From Symbiodinium natans (lineage: Eukaryota > Sar > Dinophyceae > Suessiales > Symbiodiniaceae), in NCBI GenBank assembly GCA_905221605.1, contig CAJNDS010001924.1, forward strand, positions 144,001 to 208,000: a DNA stretch of 64,000 nucleotides, read 5' to 3'. The position numbers and the translations under genes were made by a program. Below the pieces are notes generated by a model that was given only the letters and a program-made list of their open reading frames with translations, was not told the DNA's origin and searched no databases. Below, piece after piece: positions 43,707 through 55,200 of the stretch; the stretch's first letter is position 1, and every line of letters begins with the position of its first letter.

Positions 43707-43804
43707 TTGGGATGTTCCCCCTTCTACGAAGAGTCCTTAATGGGGTTTATAATAGGGGGTACTATATTCCCTATTAAGGACGGCTAGTCAAAGGGGAATC
43801 CCAA
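43707..43804. mobile_element. MITE, 98 bp, TTGGGATGTTCCCCC ends
   Basis: Left TTGGGATGTTCCCCC and right GGGGAATCCCAA are inverted, with further inverted pairing at AGTCCTTAAT/ATTAAGGAC. Same family as 51014-51116. It lies 16 bases inside the candidate intron that starts at 43691. Confidence 0.75.
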
Positions 43805-43857
43805 GTTTCGTGTCGGCTTCATTGCTAGCGTTGCGGCTTGCCAACCCCCCCGCGCAG

Positions 43858-43878
43858 GTGAGCGGCCGCTTGTCCCTG
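43858..43878 (+). CDS. Candidate micro-exon (VSGRLSL)
   Basis: Acceptor CCCGCGCAG|G and GT donor CTG|GTGTGA. Seven codons, phase 0, matching the exon ending at 43690. Confidence 0.25.
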
Positions 43879-44336
43879 GTGTGAACCTTGAGAGGTTCGG
43901 AGTCCTGGGCACTCCTTGGGTTTTTAATGTAGTTTAGCATTTTTGTTTTTTTCGGGTTTGGGGTTTAAGGTGAATTCAGGCGGGTAGGGCTTCAAGAGGA
44001 GTTGAGTGTATAGATGTTGTGCGTGTTTGACTATTTCATTTTTATGACAATGTTTGTGCTGAATTGTGGAGAGAATGCAGTATTTTGAGCACTTTCTGCT
44101 GCTTCACTTTAATGTCGGGGTGCTGGGGGGAATATGCCTTCAGATGTACTGCAGTTAGATTGCGTGGTTCGTTTTAGGAAGCAAATGACAGTATTGCATG
44201 GGACGCTCCACGATGTTGTTCCCCAACAAGGACAGTTCAAGCAGTCATCAAAATGTACAACCCTAGACAGGTCCTAAACCCTAAACCAAGAAAACCTTTA
44301 ATCCCCAAATCCTCCATAGGTGTCGTCTCCAGCCCC

Positions 44337-44339
<3 letters not shown>

Positions 44340-44373
<34 letters not shown>

Positions 44374-44378
44374 CGGGG
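44340..44378. repeat. Poly-G tract
   Basis: Over 30 consecutive G, the longest homopolymer of G in the window, interrupted by a single C near the end. Confidence 0.95.
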
Positions 44379-44864
44379 GGCCTGTCAAAACAAAAAAGGT
44401 TTAGGGCTTTTCTTACTTTCGGTTTCCTCGAATCTTGGGGATACCCTTTGGAGGCCGGCTTTGGGGGGCATTATTTGGGGGTCGGGCTTAGTGTGTAGCA
44501 TTGTTCAGCTGGACGTAGTCGTATGAAGGCATGCTCACCCAAAGACCACCCAAGCGCTACTCATAGCCTGACAGCGAGCTAATACAAATGCCAGCCGAAC
44601 CAAGTTCACCCACGAAGATGTTCAGGCTCAAAGTCGAGAGGAACGAAGCTTTCCGGGAGAATCAGCCTGGTGTCTGTTGAGGGTCTATATAGATGACGGA
44701 CATTTCTCATCGAAGATGCTCGGGTCCACAACCGTACGAGTCTCCCACCACAAGGGGGAGAATGGCGGCGACTATATTTGCTTAACCCCCCCAAAATTCA
44801 AGCTGTTCACCCTTTAAGTCCTGACCAACGACCCCCCCCCCCCCGTGTACGCCTCTGATGCCAG

Positions 44865-44926
44865 GCTGGCGCATAGCTGTGGCCTCGCAAGCTCGCGCGA
44901 CTTTTGAAGGAGAGCGGACCCAACAG
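44865..44926 (+). CDS. Candidate exon (WRIAVASQARATFEGERTQQ)
   Basis: AG|G acceptor (GATGCCAG|G) and GC donor (CAACAG|GCTGAG). Twenty codons. The ORF can also start at the ATG just upstream and continue as AEREHDSSYSYG, so exon ends are provisional. Confidence 0.35.
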
Positions 44927-45827
44927 GCTGAGCGTGAACATGATAGCTCGTATTCGTATGGTATTCAAGTGTTGGTCTACGTACTGTATATATCGTTACA
45001 AGCTACAAGTACTTGAGGTGTGCTCTTCCAACTCTTAATCGCACGTACCTTCGTGACCTGCAGTCACAAGCCTTTTCTAGAAAACGTACTCAACAACAGA
45101 CCCCCCAAGAACAGCCCACTTACCTTATCCTCATGTGAAAATGACGAAACCGTCTCTCATTGAAAGACGCTCATCACAGTGATTGCACCAATAATCGTGA
45201 CAATAACCATTTTCAATGGCAATCGCGATAGCTTCTGACTAGCGGAAACATCAAGTCGTTGGGAGGTGTCGGCAACCGAGCAGCAACAATAACAAGAGAA
45301 AGCGCTCCGCTGATTGAGCCTGAAGTGTTTGTATATACTTGGTCCCGATTCTTTGGTAGCTTTGCGACAAGAGGCAAAGCTGACTCGCATGCCAGTCTTC
45401 CCGCGGGGAGGGGGGCCAGCTGAATGTCGTAGTCCCGAAGCCCTTGAAGCCCTAAAGCCTAGATAAACCTTGAACCACGTAAATCCCTTGCCAACCTTCG
45501 CTCCTTCAGCTCAGGCTCCGAGAGCTTTAGGCTTCGCGGGTCGCAAGGGTTATCAGGGTTATAGGGGTTATAGGGGTTTAGGTTTGAGGCTATTTGCCTG
45601 GCAAGTTTGGCTTTGATGGGTTTGAGGCCTTTCCGCTGTTAGGATCTACCGTCGTTTAGGCTTTGGGCTGAGGGTTCAGGAGTTCTTGATCCTAATTTAG
45701 GGTTTAGCGTTTAGGAACCCTTCAAAAACCTGAATCCTTAAATCTATGGGAGGTGGCATCTGGGTTGAACACTTTGACCCCTCTACACCCCAAGCCCTAT
45801 ACCGTATACCTTACACCCTAAACCATG

Positions 45828-45895
45828 CGGTTTAGGGTTTAGGGTTTGGGGTTTAGGGTTTCGGGAATAGGGTTTAGGATTTAGGGAGTCGCTCC
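45828..45895. repeat. TTTAGGG array, degenerate
   Basis: Seven or eight units with several substitutions. Confidence 0.85.
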
Positions 45896-45927
45896 AAAGC
45901 ACGTTTACGCCCCGCACCCTGCAGAAG

Positions 45928-45984
45928 GCCCTGACAATTCGGATATCGCGCGCTTGTGAGCGAGAGGGGTCTTGCGAAGCCTGA
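45928..45984 (+). CDS. Candidate terminal exon (ALTIRISRACEREGSCEA)
   Basis: AG|G site GCAGAAG|G, then ALTIRISRACEREGSCEA and an in-frame TGA. It would be the last clear exon before the SRRM1-like gene. No upstream partner is proven. Confidence 0.3.
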   Translation, partial: ALTIRISRACEREGSCEA

Positions 45985-45999
45985 CAAAAACCTGCCCAT

Positions 46000-48240
46000 C
46001 ATCTCGTGCATCTGGTTCAGGCTTCTCGTGCAAGGATTCCGCTACGACCCTATTAACACTAAAACCCAGTTAACCCAGAACCTTAAACCCACTTCAGGCC
46101 ACAGTGCAGGAAGCCTGGTTGATGTCTAGACACTGCACTTGGAACTCTTGCTTTGACTCATATCTCAATATTTAAACCCCATCAAGCCTAAACCCCCCGA
46201 AGATGGGACCACTGCAGATCCCCACAGATCTGCCACCCGAAGCTGTAGGCGCTGGTCCCTGGATGCTACAAGCTACATAAGGCTTGTGTGCATGTGCGTG
46301 TGTGTGTACTTCTTGGTTCGGTTCTGATAGTTTAGTGTTCACGGTTTTGGGTTGCAGCAGGACGCCGGGCAGTGTAGCGCGTGCCCGAGTTTCTTGTTGT
46401 CGCGTCTTCCGGCTTCCCTAGCCCTTGTTGAAAGCAAACTAAATCCAAAACTTGCTGGAGCCACCCTAAACCTTCCCACCCTGAATCCTAAGCCCTAAAC
46501 CCCTAAACTCTATAACCCCGTAACCCTAAGAAGCCCTTCGCCCCGTCCTGCCGCAGACCGTTTCGGGGGGTGGGGGCTGGGGGGGGTTAGGTGTCGTTCG
46601 CCGTGGCGCCTTGAAAGGGCGCTCCGGGGGCAGCAAAGGCGGCCGGCGGGCTGCAGTTGGCGTTGCGGGCCTTGGGTCTTGGGGGCGTTGGATTTTGGGG
46701 TTTGGGGTTTGGGATTTTGTACTTAAGGGCTTGGGGGGGGCGGGGGGGTGGTTTAGGGGGTGGTTTGTAGGAGCATGAAATCTTTCAGGATGTGAGTGGG
46801 GGGGTTTTGAGAGTATAATGGCATCACCGACAGGGCGTGGGCGTGGCTTGCCTCCTGAAGCCTGTCTCCATGCCTCGCATACACTCTTCCACCCTGAGCA
46901 CTAGGTCACTAGGCCGTACTCCCTAAAAACCCAGACCATTTCAGCCCCAAACTCTTTTAGGGTTTCTGGTTTAGATTAAACCCTTTCAGGACGTGAGAGC
47001 TACATATAACCTTGTTCCAGGAAGAAGAAAGCCCCGTGAGGACTGACGCTGAAACAGGTTCTTTGTAGGGAGTTACAGAATGGGTCACCTAAAGGCCCTT
47101 TACAGAGATCTGTGCAAGGTATCTGTTTCCCAAGTTCGCTACTAAGAACACCCTGAACCCTGAATATGGAAAACCGGGAAAGCTCGAAACAAGGAAGGAA
47201 AGAGTCGCCAGTGAACCCCCCCCACCCCCCCACCCCCCCCGAAGCTGCACCCTGCGATGAATATAGCGGCTGGCGTCTGAGAAGGTGCACGGCCCATAGT
47301 GCTTAGGGTTTCTTACCCCCGAAACCCCGAATGAAAAGTCGGATCCCAAACCGTGAACCCTTCCTCAGGACGAAAACATGTCATCTGGCTTCTTCAGAGG
47401 GACGAACACTGAGCAGGCGAACGGAACCGAATTGCAGGGTTACCCTAAAACCCTAAACCTTAAACCCTAAACCGTATGAGGGGTGTTGCGGGGGGACGGG
47501 GGGAGGGGGGTACGGTCTGAGGTTGAGCGTTTGGGGCGTATTCGGTACCCAGGCGCGAAACCCCATTAACATGTTTAAGGTTTTGTAGAGTCTAGGTACC
47601 CGAAACCCGAAACCCCTTCCTAAACTCTTTTCAGCTTTAGGGTCAGGGCGCAAGGAGATGTGTTCGAAGGATTTATGCTTGAGGCAGGAGTCTTGATTCA
47701 CCTTCTGGGCGCTGCCGAATAAGTGAGCTGTATTCTGTTTTAGCCCTAAACCCCCTACAACCCCTCAAATCCAAAACTCCGGAAACCCCCTGAACCTTAG
47801 GGTTTAGGGTTTAGGGTTTAGGGTTTAGGGTTTAGGGTTTAAACCCTTGCTGTAGTTGGCGACTCGGGGTTCTGGATGCGGGTCTCATCCGGAACACCTT
47901 GGAAACACCCTTCGTTGCATTGTTTGGGTTTAATTGTTGAGGATTTCGGGTGTGGGGTTTAGGGGTTTAAATTTTTCCCGAACTAGTTCTTAGGAGTGAA
48001 AATTCGGGAAGTAGGTGCCACATCCCCTCCCTATTCACCCTGCAACTGCAAGGGGCTTATGGGTCACGCATTCCCGAATTCCCTACTTATAGCAAGATTG
48101 ACCCTCCGCAACACCCCTTCAGTAGGCTTTGGGGTTCGTTGTGTGGTAGTCTCCCTGCACATATTCCCAGGGTTGGACTCTCGTCCTTGATGAAAAGCCC
48201 AGAAAAATGACCCTAGGGGTGTCGTCCCGAGCCATTTCTT
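46000..48240. other. Probable intergenic region upstream of the SRRM1-like gene
   Basis: Only degenerate telomere-like words plus one TTTAGGG array (47800-47850), G-rich and C-rich tracts (46565-46780, 47215-47240) and scattered ORFs. A basic frame at 46590-46680 (VVRRGALKGRSGGSKGGRRA) is open but so are others. No supported exon. Confidence 0.35.
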
Positions 48241-48244
48241 TCAG

Positions 48245-48251
48245 GTCAAGC
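48245..48251 (+). promoter_or_regulatory. Possible trans-splice acceptor and short 5' UTR
   Basis: TTTCTTTCAG|G lies 7 bases before the ATG of the SRRM1-like model. Dinoflagellate mRNAs receive a trans-spliced leader at an AG near the start codon, and this pyrimidine-rich AG would suit that role. It could also be an ordinary intron acceptor. This is inference. Confidence 0.3.
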
Positions 48252-51200
48252 ATGTCAACGCCGAGCAGAAGATCATCAAGGCGAGCATTCGAGCGAGGTG
48301 TGCAGGTAAAGCGGTACAATGCGGTACATCAAAGCCTAAGCCCAGAACCCTAAACTCTGAACATCCTAAAACCACATCCCTACACCGTGAAACCAGTTTG
48401 ACTGTGGAACATCGGGTTTTTAGTTCATTTTTAGGGTTTAGAGCTTATGGTGAATTCAACACAAGCTGACTGCATCTTATCGGATGACAGTTGGGATTGT
48501 CCGTGTTCGTACAGGGGACAAGGAATGTGGCATTTGCGGCAACTGTTCGGAAAGGCCGTACTCCTTCCTGCAGAGACAACGGAACATGCTGGAACCCTAG
48601 ACCCTAAGCCCCAAACCCTATAAACCCTATGTAAAACGGAGGAGATGCAGAAGAACAAGCGGTTTCCAGACCATTACGCTCAGAAGGTGGACATGTCGAA
48701 GGCGCAATTTTCGGGCTTTAGGGCAGAAGACTTTGGAAATTTGGTCCCCATGGTTGAGGTTCTGTTTTGTTTCGGCGTTTCGGCATGTCGGGTGAAGCTC
48801 AAGTAGGGGTCAGGCTTGCTGGAGATGTTCCTCTCAACGTGCGGGAGACCTTGTTCCGCTGCTCCCCCCAGCCGTGCCAATGAACTCATGCAAAATCGGT
48901 AAGACTGCGCACCGTTCCCATGCAGTCTGAAGCCGAAGTGTTTTATCTACTTGGATGGTGCCAATAAATGAATATGTGTGCGAAAATGTATCTATATATA
49001 TATATATACATATATATGTATACATATATATATATATATACATTTGTTTTTTACCTTTTTTTTTTTTATAAATGTATACATAAAATGTATACATGTACGC
49101 ATATGTATATGCCCCAAGCCTCATGTGAGTTACTAAGCACATGGTCAGTGCCAGCAAGATTCGCCAGCGCACCCTCGACCCTGAACCCTATTAACCCACA
49201 GAAAGCCTTTTACGCCCCCGAACCCCTGTAGACCCCAAAGCCACTACAATCCCTATCAACCCTGGAACTAGGACCCCATAAACCCCATGAACCCCTATAA
49301 ACCGCTGTAGACCCCACAAGCCCCACAAACCCTACAGTAAGCTCCCGGGTCGGAGTGAACTGGGCCATTCGCCCTATAAGAGCCTAACCCTAAGACTAGG
49401 AGAGACCGCTTTTGGCGCTTTTCGGCTTACGGGCTTGTGGTGTAGGGTTTTGGGGTTTGGGGTGTAGGGTTGAGAGCCTAAGTGCTTGGGACTTCAGTAG
49501 AATCCTGAGCGGGTGCAAAAGCTGGTCTGTTTTTTCCGGGAAGCCAAACCAGAACTCAAACTCCCAATCGCTTCGGCCTCCCAACCCTCCCCTCCAAGCA
49601 CCGCAAACCCTTGTAGGGTTTCGGGCTTGCAGCCTGCGCGCTATGAGATGACATGCCTTGCGCTGCCAGGTCTCCATGGACGTCATGAAGCCATGGATTG
49701 CCAAGCGCATCACGGAGATGCTGGGCTTCGAGGATGACATCGTCGTCGAGCCCTCCTGGCAGATTTGCTGGGTCCAAAGTTAGCCAATACTGCAACCCTA
49801 AACCTGAAGCCCGAAACCCCAAAACCCTAAGCCCTAAACCCTAAACCCTAAGGAATATACCCGAATTCGTTCAAACCCCTAACACCTGAGCTGTAGATTC
49901 CCGCAGCACCGGTTGGGGGTTCAGGGGCCTTGACCCGAAGCCCTAAAAGTCGAAGCCTTTGAAGCTCAACGCCTAAACCCTGTAGGTTAAGGGGTTCAGG
50001 GTTTAGGGTTTCAGGGTTAGGGGTTCGGGGTTCAGGGTTTAGGGGTTCGGGGTTCAGGGTTTAGGGTTTAGGGTTTAGGGTTTAGAGGGTTTAGAAACGT
50101 TTTTGCCGCCAGCTTCTGCGTGGCGCAGCTGTCGGAGCCCGGGGACAAGGGCCTCGACCCAAAGTTGCTCCAGGCACCGGGTTGGGTGGGCTGTAGGGTT
50201 TAGGGTTTAGGGTTTAGGGTTTAGGGTTTAGGGTTTAGGGTTTAGGGTTTAGGGTCCAGGGTTCCAGCTTAAGAGTTTAGGGCTTAAGGACTTTAGGGTT
50301 TTGGCTTAGGGGCTTCATGGTTTTTGGAGGTTTATTTGGGGCAAGAAGTTTGGGGTTTGGGATTATAGGGTCTTACAGGGTTTTACGGGGCTTCAGTGCT
50401 GAGAAAGCAGGGACTTCGGGGGTTCAAAGCTGCCTGGGACATGGTTGTGTTAAGCCCCCAACCCTACACCCCCGAAACCCCCCTAAACCCCCTTCCTGAA
50501 CCGCCTAAACCCCCCGCAGCCCCCTCAACCGTCTAAACCGTCCGCACCGTCTGCACCGTCTGAACCGTCTGAACTGTCTGAAACTTGAACCCTGAGTCAC
50601 TGAGAACCACAACCCCGCAGACCCACCCCTTGCCGGAAGGTGAACCTCACGGGGTTCTTGGAAAGGAAGGCCGGGGGCCAAAGGGGTTTGCCTGAATAAG
50701 GTTCCAAGAAAGCGTTCTGCAGGGTTTATAGGGTTTCGTGCTTCGGGGTTTAGGGGGAGCCTTTCTGTAGGGTTGAGTGCTTTAGGGTCTTTCAGGCTTG
50801 GGGCGTGTCGCCTGAAGAGGCGTTGCTACAGCGCTTTCAGCAGTAGAGCCCATAGAGTCGCTGCGTTCGCCCCCCCCCCCCCCTCAACAAGAAAAATCTC
50901 CTCACTCTCGATAAGGTCCCCAACCAAGCCTTCGACCTTCAGCCCTCCAAATTCTCGACCCTAAAACCTCAGCCTTCCACCCTCCAAACCCTATAAACCC
51001 TAACACCCTCAACTTGGGGATGTTCCCCCCTTATACTAGCAGTCCTTCATCGGGATGATAGTACCCCTATTATTAATTCCTATGAAGGACTGGTAGTATA
51101 AGGGGGAACATCCCAACCCTCAAAGCCCTCAAAGCCCTCAAAACCCTCAAAACCCTCAAAACCCTCAACCCTGCCTTGGCAAGGCCGGCCCTTTCTGCTC

Positions 51201-51380
51201 AGAGCTCTGGCAGCACCTCCTGTCGGCTCAGGCCAAAGAGCATACACCGGGATTTATCTTGTTGTTCTTGGGTTCAGGGTTTATGGCTTGAGGTTTCGGG
51301 AGTCAGGTCTTAGGACTTTAGCGTTCCATTGCAATTCAGCTTCAGGATGTCGTTTTTTTTGCCAGTGAGTGTGTGTGTGT

Positions 51381-51411
<31 letters not shown>

Positions 51412-52221
51412 CACGTGCGTGTTTTTTGAGCTTTTGATTCTTCAGGAGTGTTTTTTTTTCGGAGGGTGGATTGGTTGACCCAGAACCAAAAATCCTTGAA
51501 CCCCACACCCCAAAAACCACAAGACCGAGACCCCAAACTTCGTAAACACCAGGCACCTGATCCCGATTTTATCCCTCCAGTCTAAACCCTAAACCCTAAA
51601 CCCTAAACCCTAAACCCTAAACCCTAAACCCTAAACCCTAAACCCTAAACCCTAAACCCTAAACCCTAAACCCTAAACCCTAAACCCTAAACCCTCCAGT
51701 GCCCCTAGACAAACCTGACCTTGCCCTTGACGCAGGAAAGTCCGGTCGGGGTTCCCCGCGAGTTCATCGACCAGAAGAAGGAGGGCTTTTGGTTTCGGGG
51801 TTAGGCGGGTGAGGGGTTTGAGTGTGAGCATTTGGAATTTAGGCGTACGGGTTTAGCGTTTAGCGTTCAGCTTTGACGCCCTGAAGCCCTCATGGGGGCT
51901 GGTGGATGTGCACCTGAGCGGTAAAGACCAGTGCCCGAGAAACTATCCTCAGAGTGCCAGCCTCACAGCTACACCCGAATCACGTTTCATGGTTTTGCAA
52001 TGAGGCTTGCGCTTTCTTGCTTGCTAAAGCTCAAAAATACCCTGACCAAACAAGCCGACATAATGTACCCCAAGCCAGACAATCCATGCACGAAGCATAG
52101 TCCGGACTCCCCTGACAAGACAGATGGCATGAATCCCAATGTGCTGAACCCATCATGAACGCCTTAGCCGTCTCACTGCTGGAGCCCTAAACCCTAAACC
52201 CTACACCCTAAACCCTAAACC

Positions 52222-52253
<32 letters not shown>

Positions 52254-55200
52254 ACCCTAAACCTTAAACCCTAAACCCTAAACCCTAAACCCTAAACCCT
52301 AAACCCTAAACCCTAAACTGAACAGGACGAGCTCAAGAAGAAGAAGGAGGAGGCAGAGAAAGTGCAAGAAGAGTTGAAGAGGCGGAGGTCGGCTGCCACC
52401 CACGCTTTTGATGGGGGGGCGTGGTTTAGGGTTTAGGGTTTAGGGTTTAGGGTATAGGGTATAGGGTATAGGGTATAGGGTATATAGGGTTTAGGGTTGA
52501 GGGTTTAAGCCAAACCCCCAACCATCGGTGTAGGCTTTAGGGCTTAGGGCTTAGGGTTTAGGATTAAGAAAATCCCTCGGCTCCGGTGTACCTCAGCTCT
52601 TGCTCCCTCAACCCCTAAACCTTGAAAACGCCCTGAACCCTGGGGGGTGCTGCATTTGGGGCTTAGGGTTTAGGGTTCCGGGTTTAGGGTTGAGGTTAAC
52701 ACGAAAGATGCAGCTTCGTGCCTGGAGAGCTGTGTAGAGTGGCTGAGGGTCGATTCGGGGGTGCTTGGGCGGGCTTCGGGCCGTTTGGGCTTTAGCGTGA
52801 GAACTTGGATTTAGGGTTTAGGGCTTAGGGCCTAGTTTAGGGTACTTCGTAGCTTAGTTGCGAGGGAAAGCCAGATGACTTCTGTCCGCCAAAGACGCAA
52901 CACTCAGCCAGAAAGCGCGCCCGAACAGGAGCGGCCTTTGGAATCCCTGGTACCCTATAGGGTTTAGGGTTTAGGGTTTAGGGTTTATAAGGGTTTAGGG
53001 TTAAACCCTAAACCCTTTTCTTTGGTACAGTAGCCTTACCAATTTTCAGGGTACCCTTTTTGAACAGAGACCCCTCTTCTGAGGCAAGATCTGGAAGAAG
53101 CTTCGAGTCTCGGCGTACTTGTACAGATTACGCTCTGAAACCCCCTACTGCAAACCCGAAACTCTTCTGGGCTTCGGATTAGGGTTTAGGGTTTAGGGTT
53201 TAGGGGGGTTTAGGGTTTAAGGTTTAGGGTTTAGGGTTAGGGATATGGGTTTAGGGCTTTTTTGGGTTTAGGGGCATCGGCACCATGATCCCGGGTGTGG
53301 CAGGGTTCTTTCGCAGGGATCCCATATATGGATCCCCAAATAGTAGGATCCCCCTTATGACAAGGACCCCCCAATAAGGTACCGCTAATTGCGGAAACCC
53401 CCAAGTGAAGCCCTTGACCTTAAATCCTCAGCCCTAAACCCGAAGCCCTAAACCCGAAGCCCGAAACCCGAAGCCCTATACCTTGTCCGAAGCCTACCAA
53501 CCGAGGAAGCTCGAACGTCGTGATCCTCCATCTCGAGAGGCTTTGGCTTGAGAGTCTGAGGGTGTGAAGGGTTTGAGAGTTTGAGGGTTTTGGGCTTAGG
53601 GTTTAGGATAAAAAAGTGGGTGTATAGGGTTTAGGGTTTGGAGGGACAAGCGTGGAATGTGTCAGGGTCGTCGTGTCTAGGGTCATGGGCTTTAGATGGT
53701 GCTGGCTTTGGAGCGTATGGGGTTTCGAGTTCTGTGAGTTGAAATCTCACAAAATCTTTTTTGGTCTGAGTCTTGGGTCACACTTGGGCCTCAGTAGGAA
53801 CTCCCATCATGGTCCTCTTCACACATAGGGACATCAGCTCAGCGAAAGGTCCTAAATCCGGAAGAAACCGCGAACCACTACGCGCCCCAAAGCCGAAGAG
53901 CCTAAAGCGCCCCGAGCCCTACAACTCTCAACCTGAAACTTTAAGCACACTTGATGACACAGGATGGCGGCCGATCGCGGAGGTGCGACGGGTTGCCGCT
54001 ACGACTTGAGCCTCAATCCTGTAGACCGTAGAAGATGCCAAAAGCCTCTAAGCCCCTATATAAGCCCCTGAACCCTGAACCCCAAAAAGGTTGAGATGAA
54101 CCATCATTTCGGACGGCTCCAACAGCTAAAGCCCTGCAGCCCCAAAGCGCAAATCTGGGGCTGAGGTTGCCAGAGACCATACCCTAAAGACCCTGTACCC
54201 CTTGGGTTTAGGGTTTAGGGTTTAGGGTTTAGGGTTTAGGGTTTAGGGTTTAGGGCCCTAAACACATAGGGTTTTCACTCTCTCAGGGCACATGGGGGTA
54301 GAGGGTTCATGGGTTTTATGGGCCCCGGTTTATGGGGCTTCTCAGCTGGGGGTGATGGGGCTTCTGGGGCTTATAGGGCTTAGCTGAATGAGTACACTTT
54401 TTACACTTTTTGGATACTATAACCCCTTATATAGAACTGAAAGTGTACACTTTGGGGGGGGGGGGGGGGCTTATAAAACTCAGCAGCTAAGTTTCGGTTT
54501 AGGGTTTAAGGGTTTCGGTTTCAGGGTCCCAAGAAATCATGGGCGCAGGGACGACGACCGCGGCCGCGACGACCGTGGCAGGGATCGAAGCAGAGACCGG
54601 CGAAGGGACCGTGACGATGTGGCCGGCCTGCATTTTTGCAGAGGGGCTTAGGGGGCTTGCTGAGCCCTAACCCCTAAGAGCCTAAGCTTTTCAAGCTACT
54701 AAGCCCTATAAGCCCCTATAACTCCTAATTTCCTGAGCCCTAAACGCTGTAAACTCTCCATTGTTGGTTCAAGTTTAGGGTTGTCAGGCCCAGGGTCTTT
54801 GTGTTTGCAGGGATTCCTCTGTTGCTGTGAACACGGTATGAGGGTTTTTTTGGGCCACCAGATCTTGCCGAAGCCCCGAATCCTTGCGGACTAGGTTTAG
54901 GGTATATAGGGATCACAGCTTAGGGTTTAGGGCGTAGGGTTGAAGGTCCTTGTGCAGACTTTCCGAGGAGAGAGGCCGCGGCCGCGATGATCGTGGCCGC
55001 GATGATCGTGGCCGTGACCGCGACGATCGCGTTGGCCTTCCAAAGTTGAACCCCCAACCCCTGAAACCCTGTTAGGGTTTAGGGTTTAGGGTTTAGGGTT
55101 TAGGGTTTAGGGTTTAGGGTTTAGGGTTTAGGATTATGGGTTCCCCGACCCCCTGCGCCTCTCTACTACCCCCTCTGGGTTCACCCCCTTAAATCACCTT

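Larger units (their letters stand above)
48642..51783 (+). other. PWI domain exons (exons 2-7 of the SRRM1-like gene)
   Basis: The namesake PWI residues are in MKPWIAKR (exon 3). Each junction is set by homology: VDMSK|VSMDV (GC at 48702), IVV-D|FCVAQL (GC at 49750 splits the Asp codon), LLQ|VNLTGF (GC at 50174), ERK|AGPFC (GC at 50670), LSAQ|ESPVG (GC at 51232). Extending past any of these GC sites would insert residues absent from the family. That is strong evidence for GC-AG splicing. Confidence 0.85.

Noticed and set aside
48119-48319. Minus-strand ORF with LDDLLLGVDMLDLKEMARDD
   Set aside because: It overlaps the + strand first exon of the SRRM1-like gene, whose splice sites and phase fit the downstream gene.
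48431-48658. Coding exon between exons 1 and 2 of the SRRM1-like gene (GLSVFVQGTRNVAFAATVRK)
   Set aside because: Three frames are open here and none matches the family; adding it is unnecessary because exon 1 and exon 2 phases already agree. It remains possible as an alternative exon.
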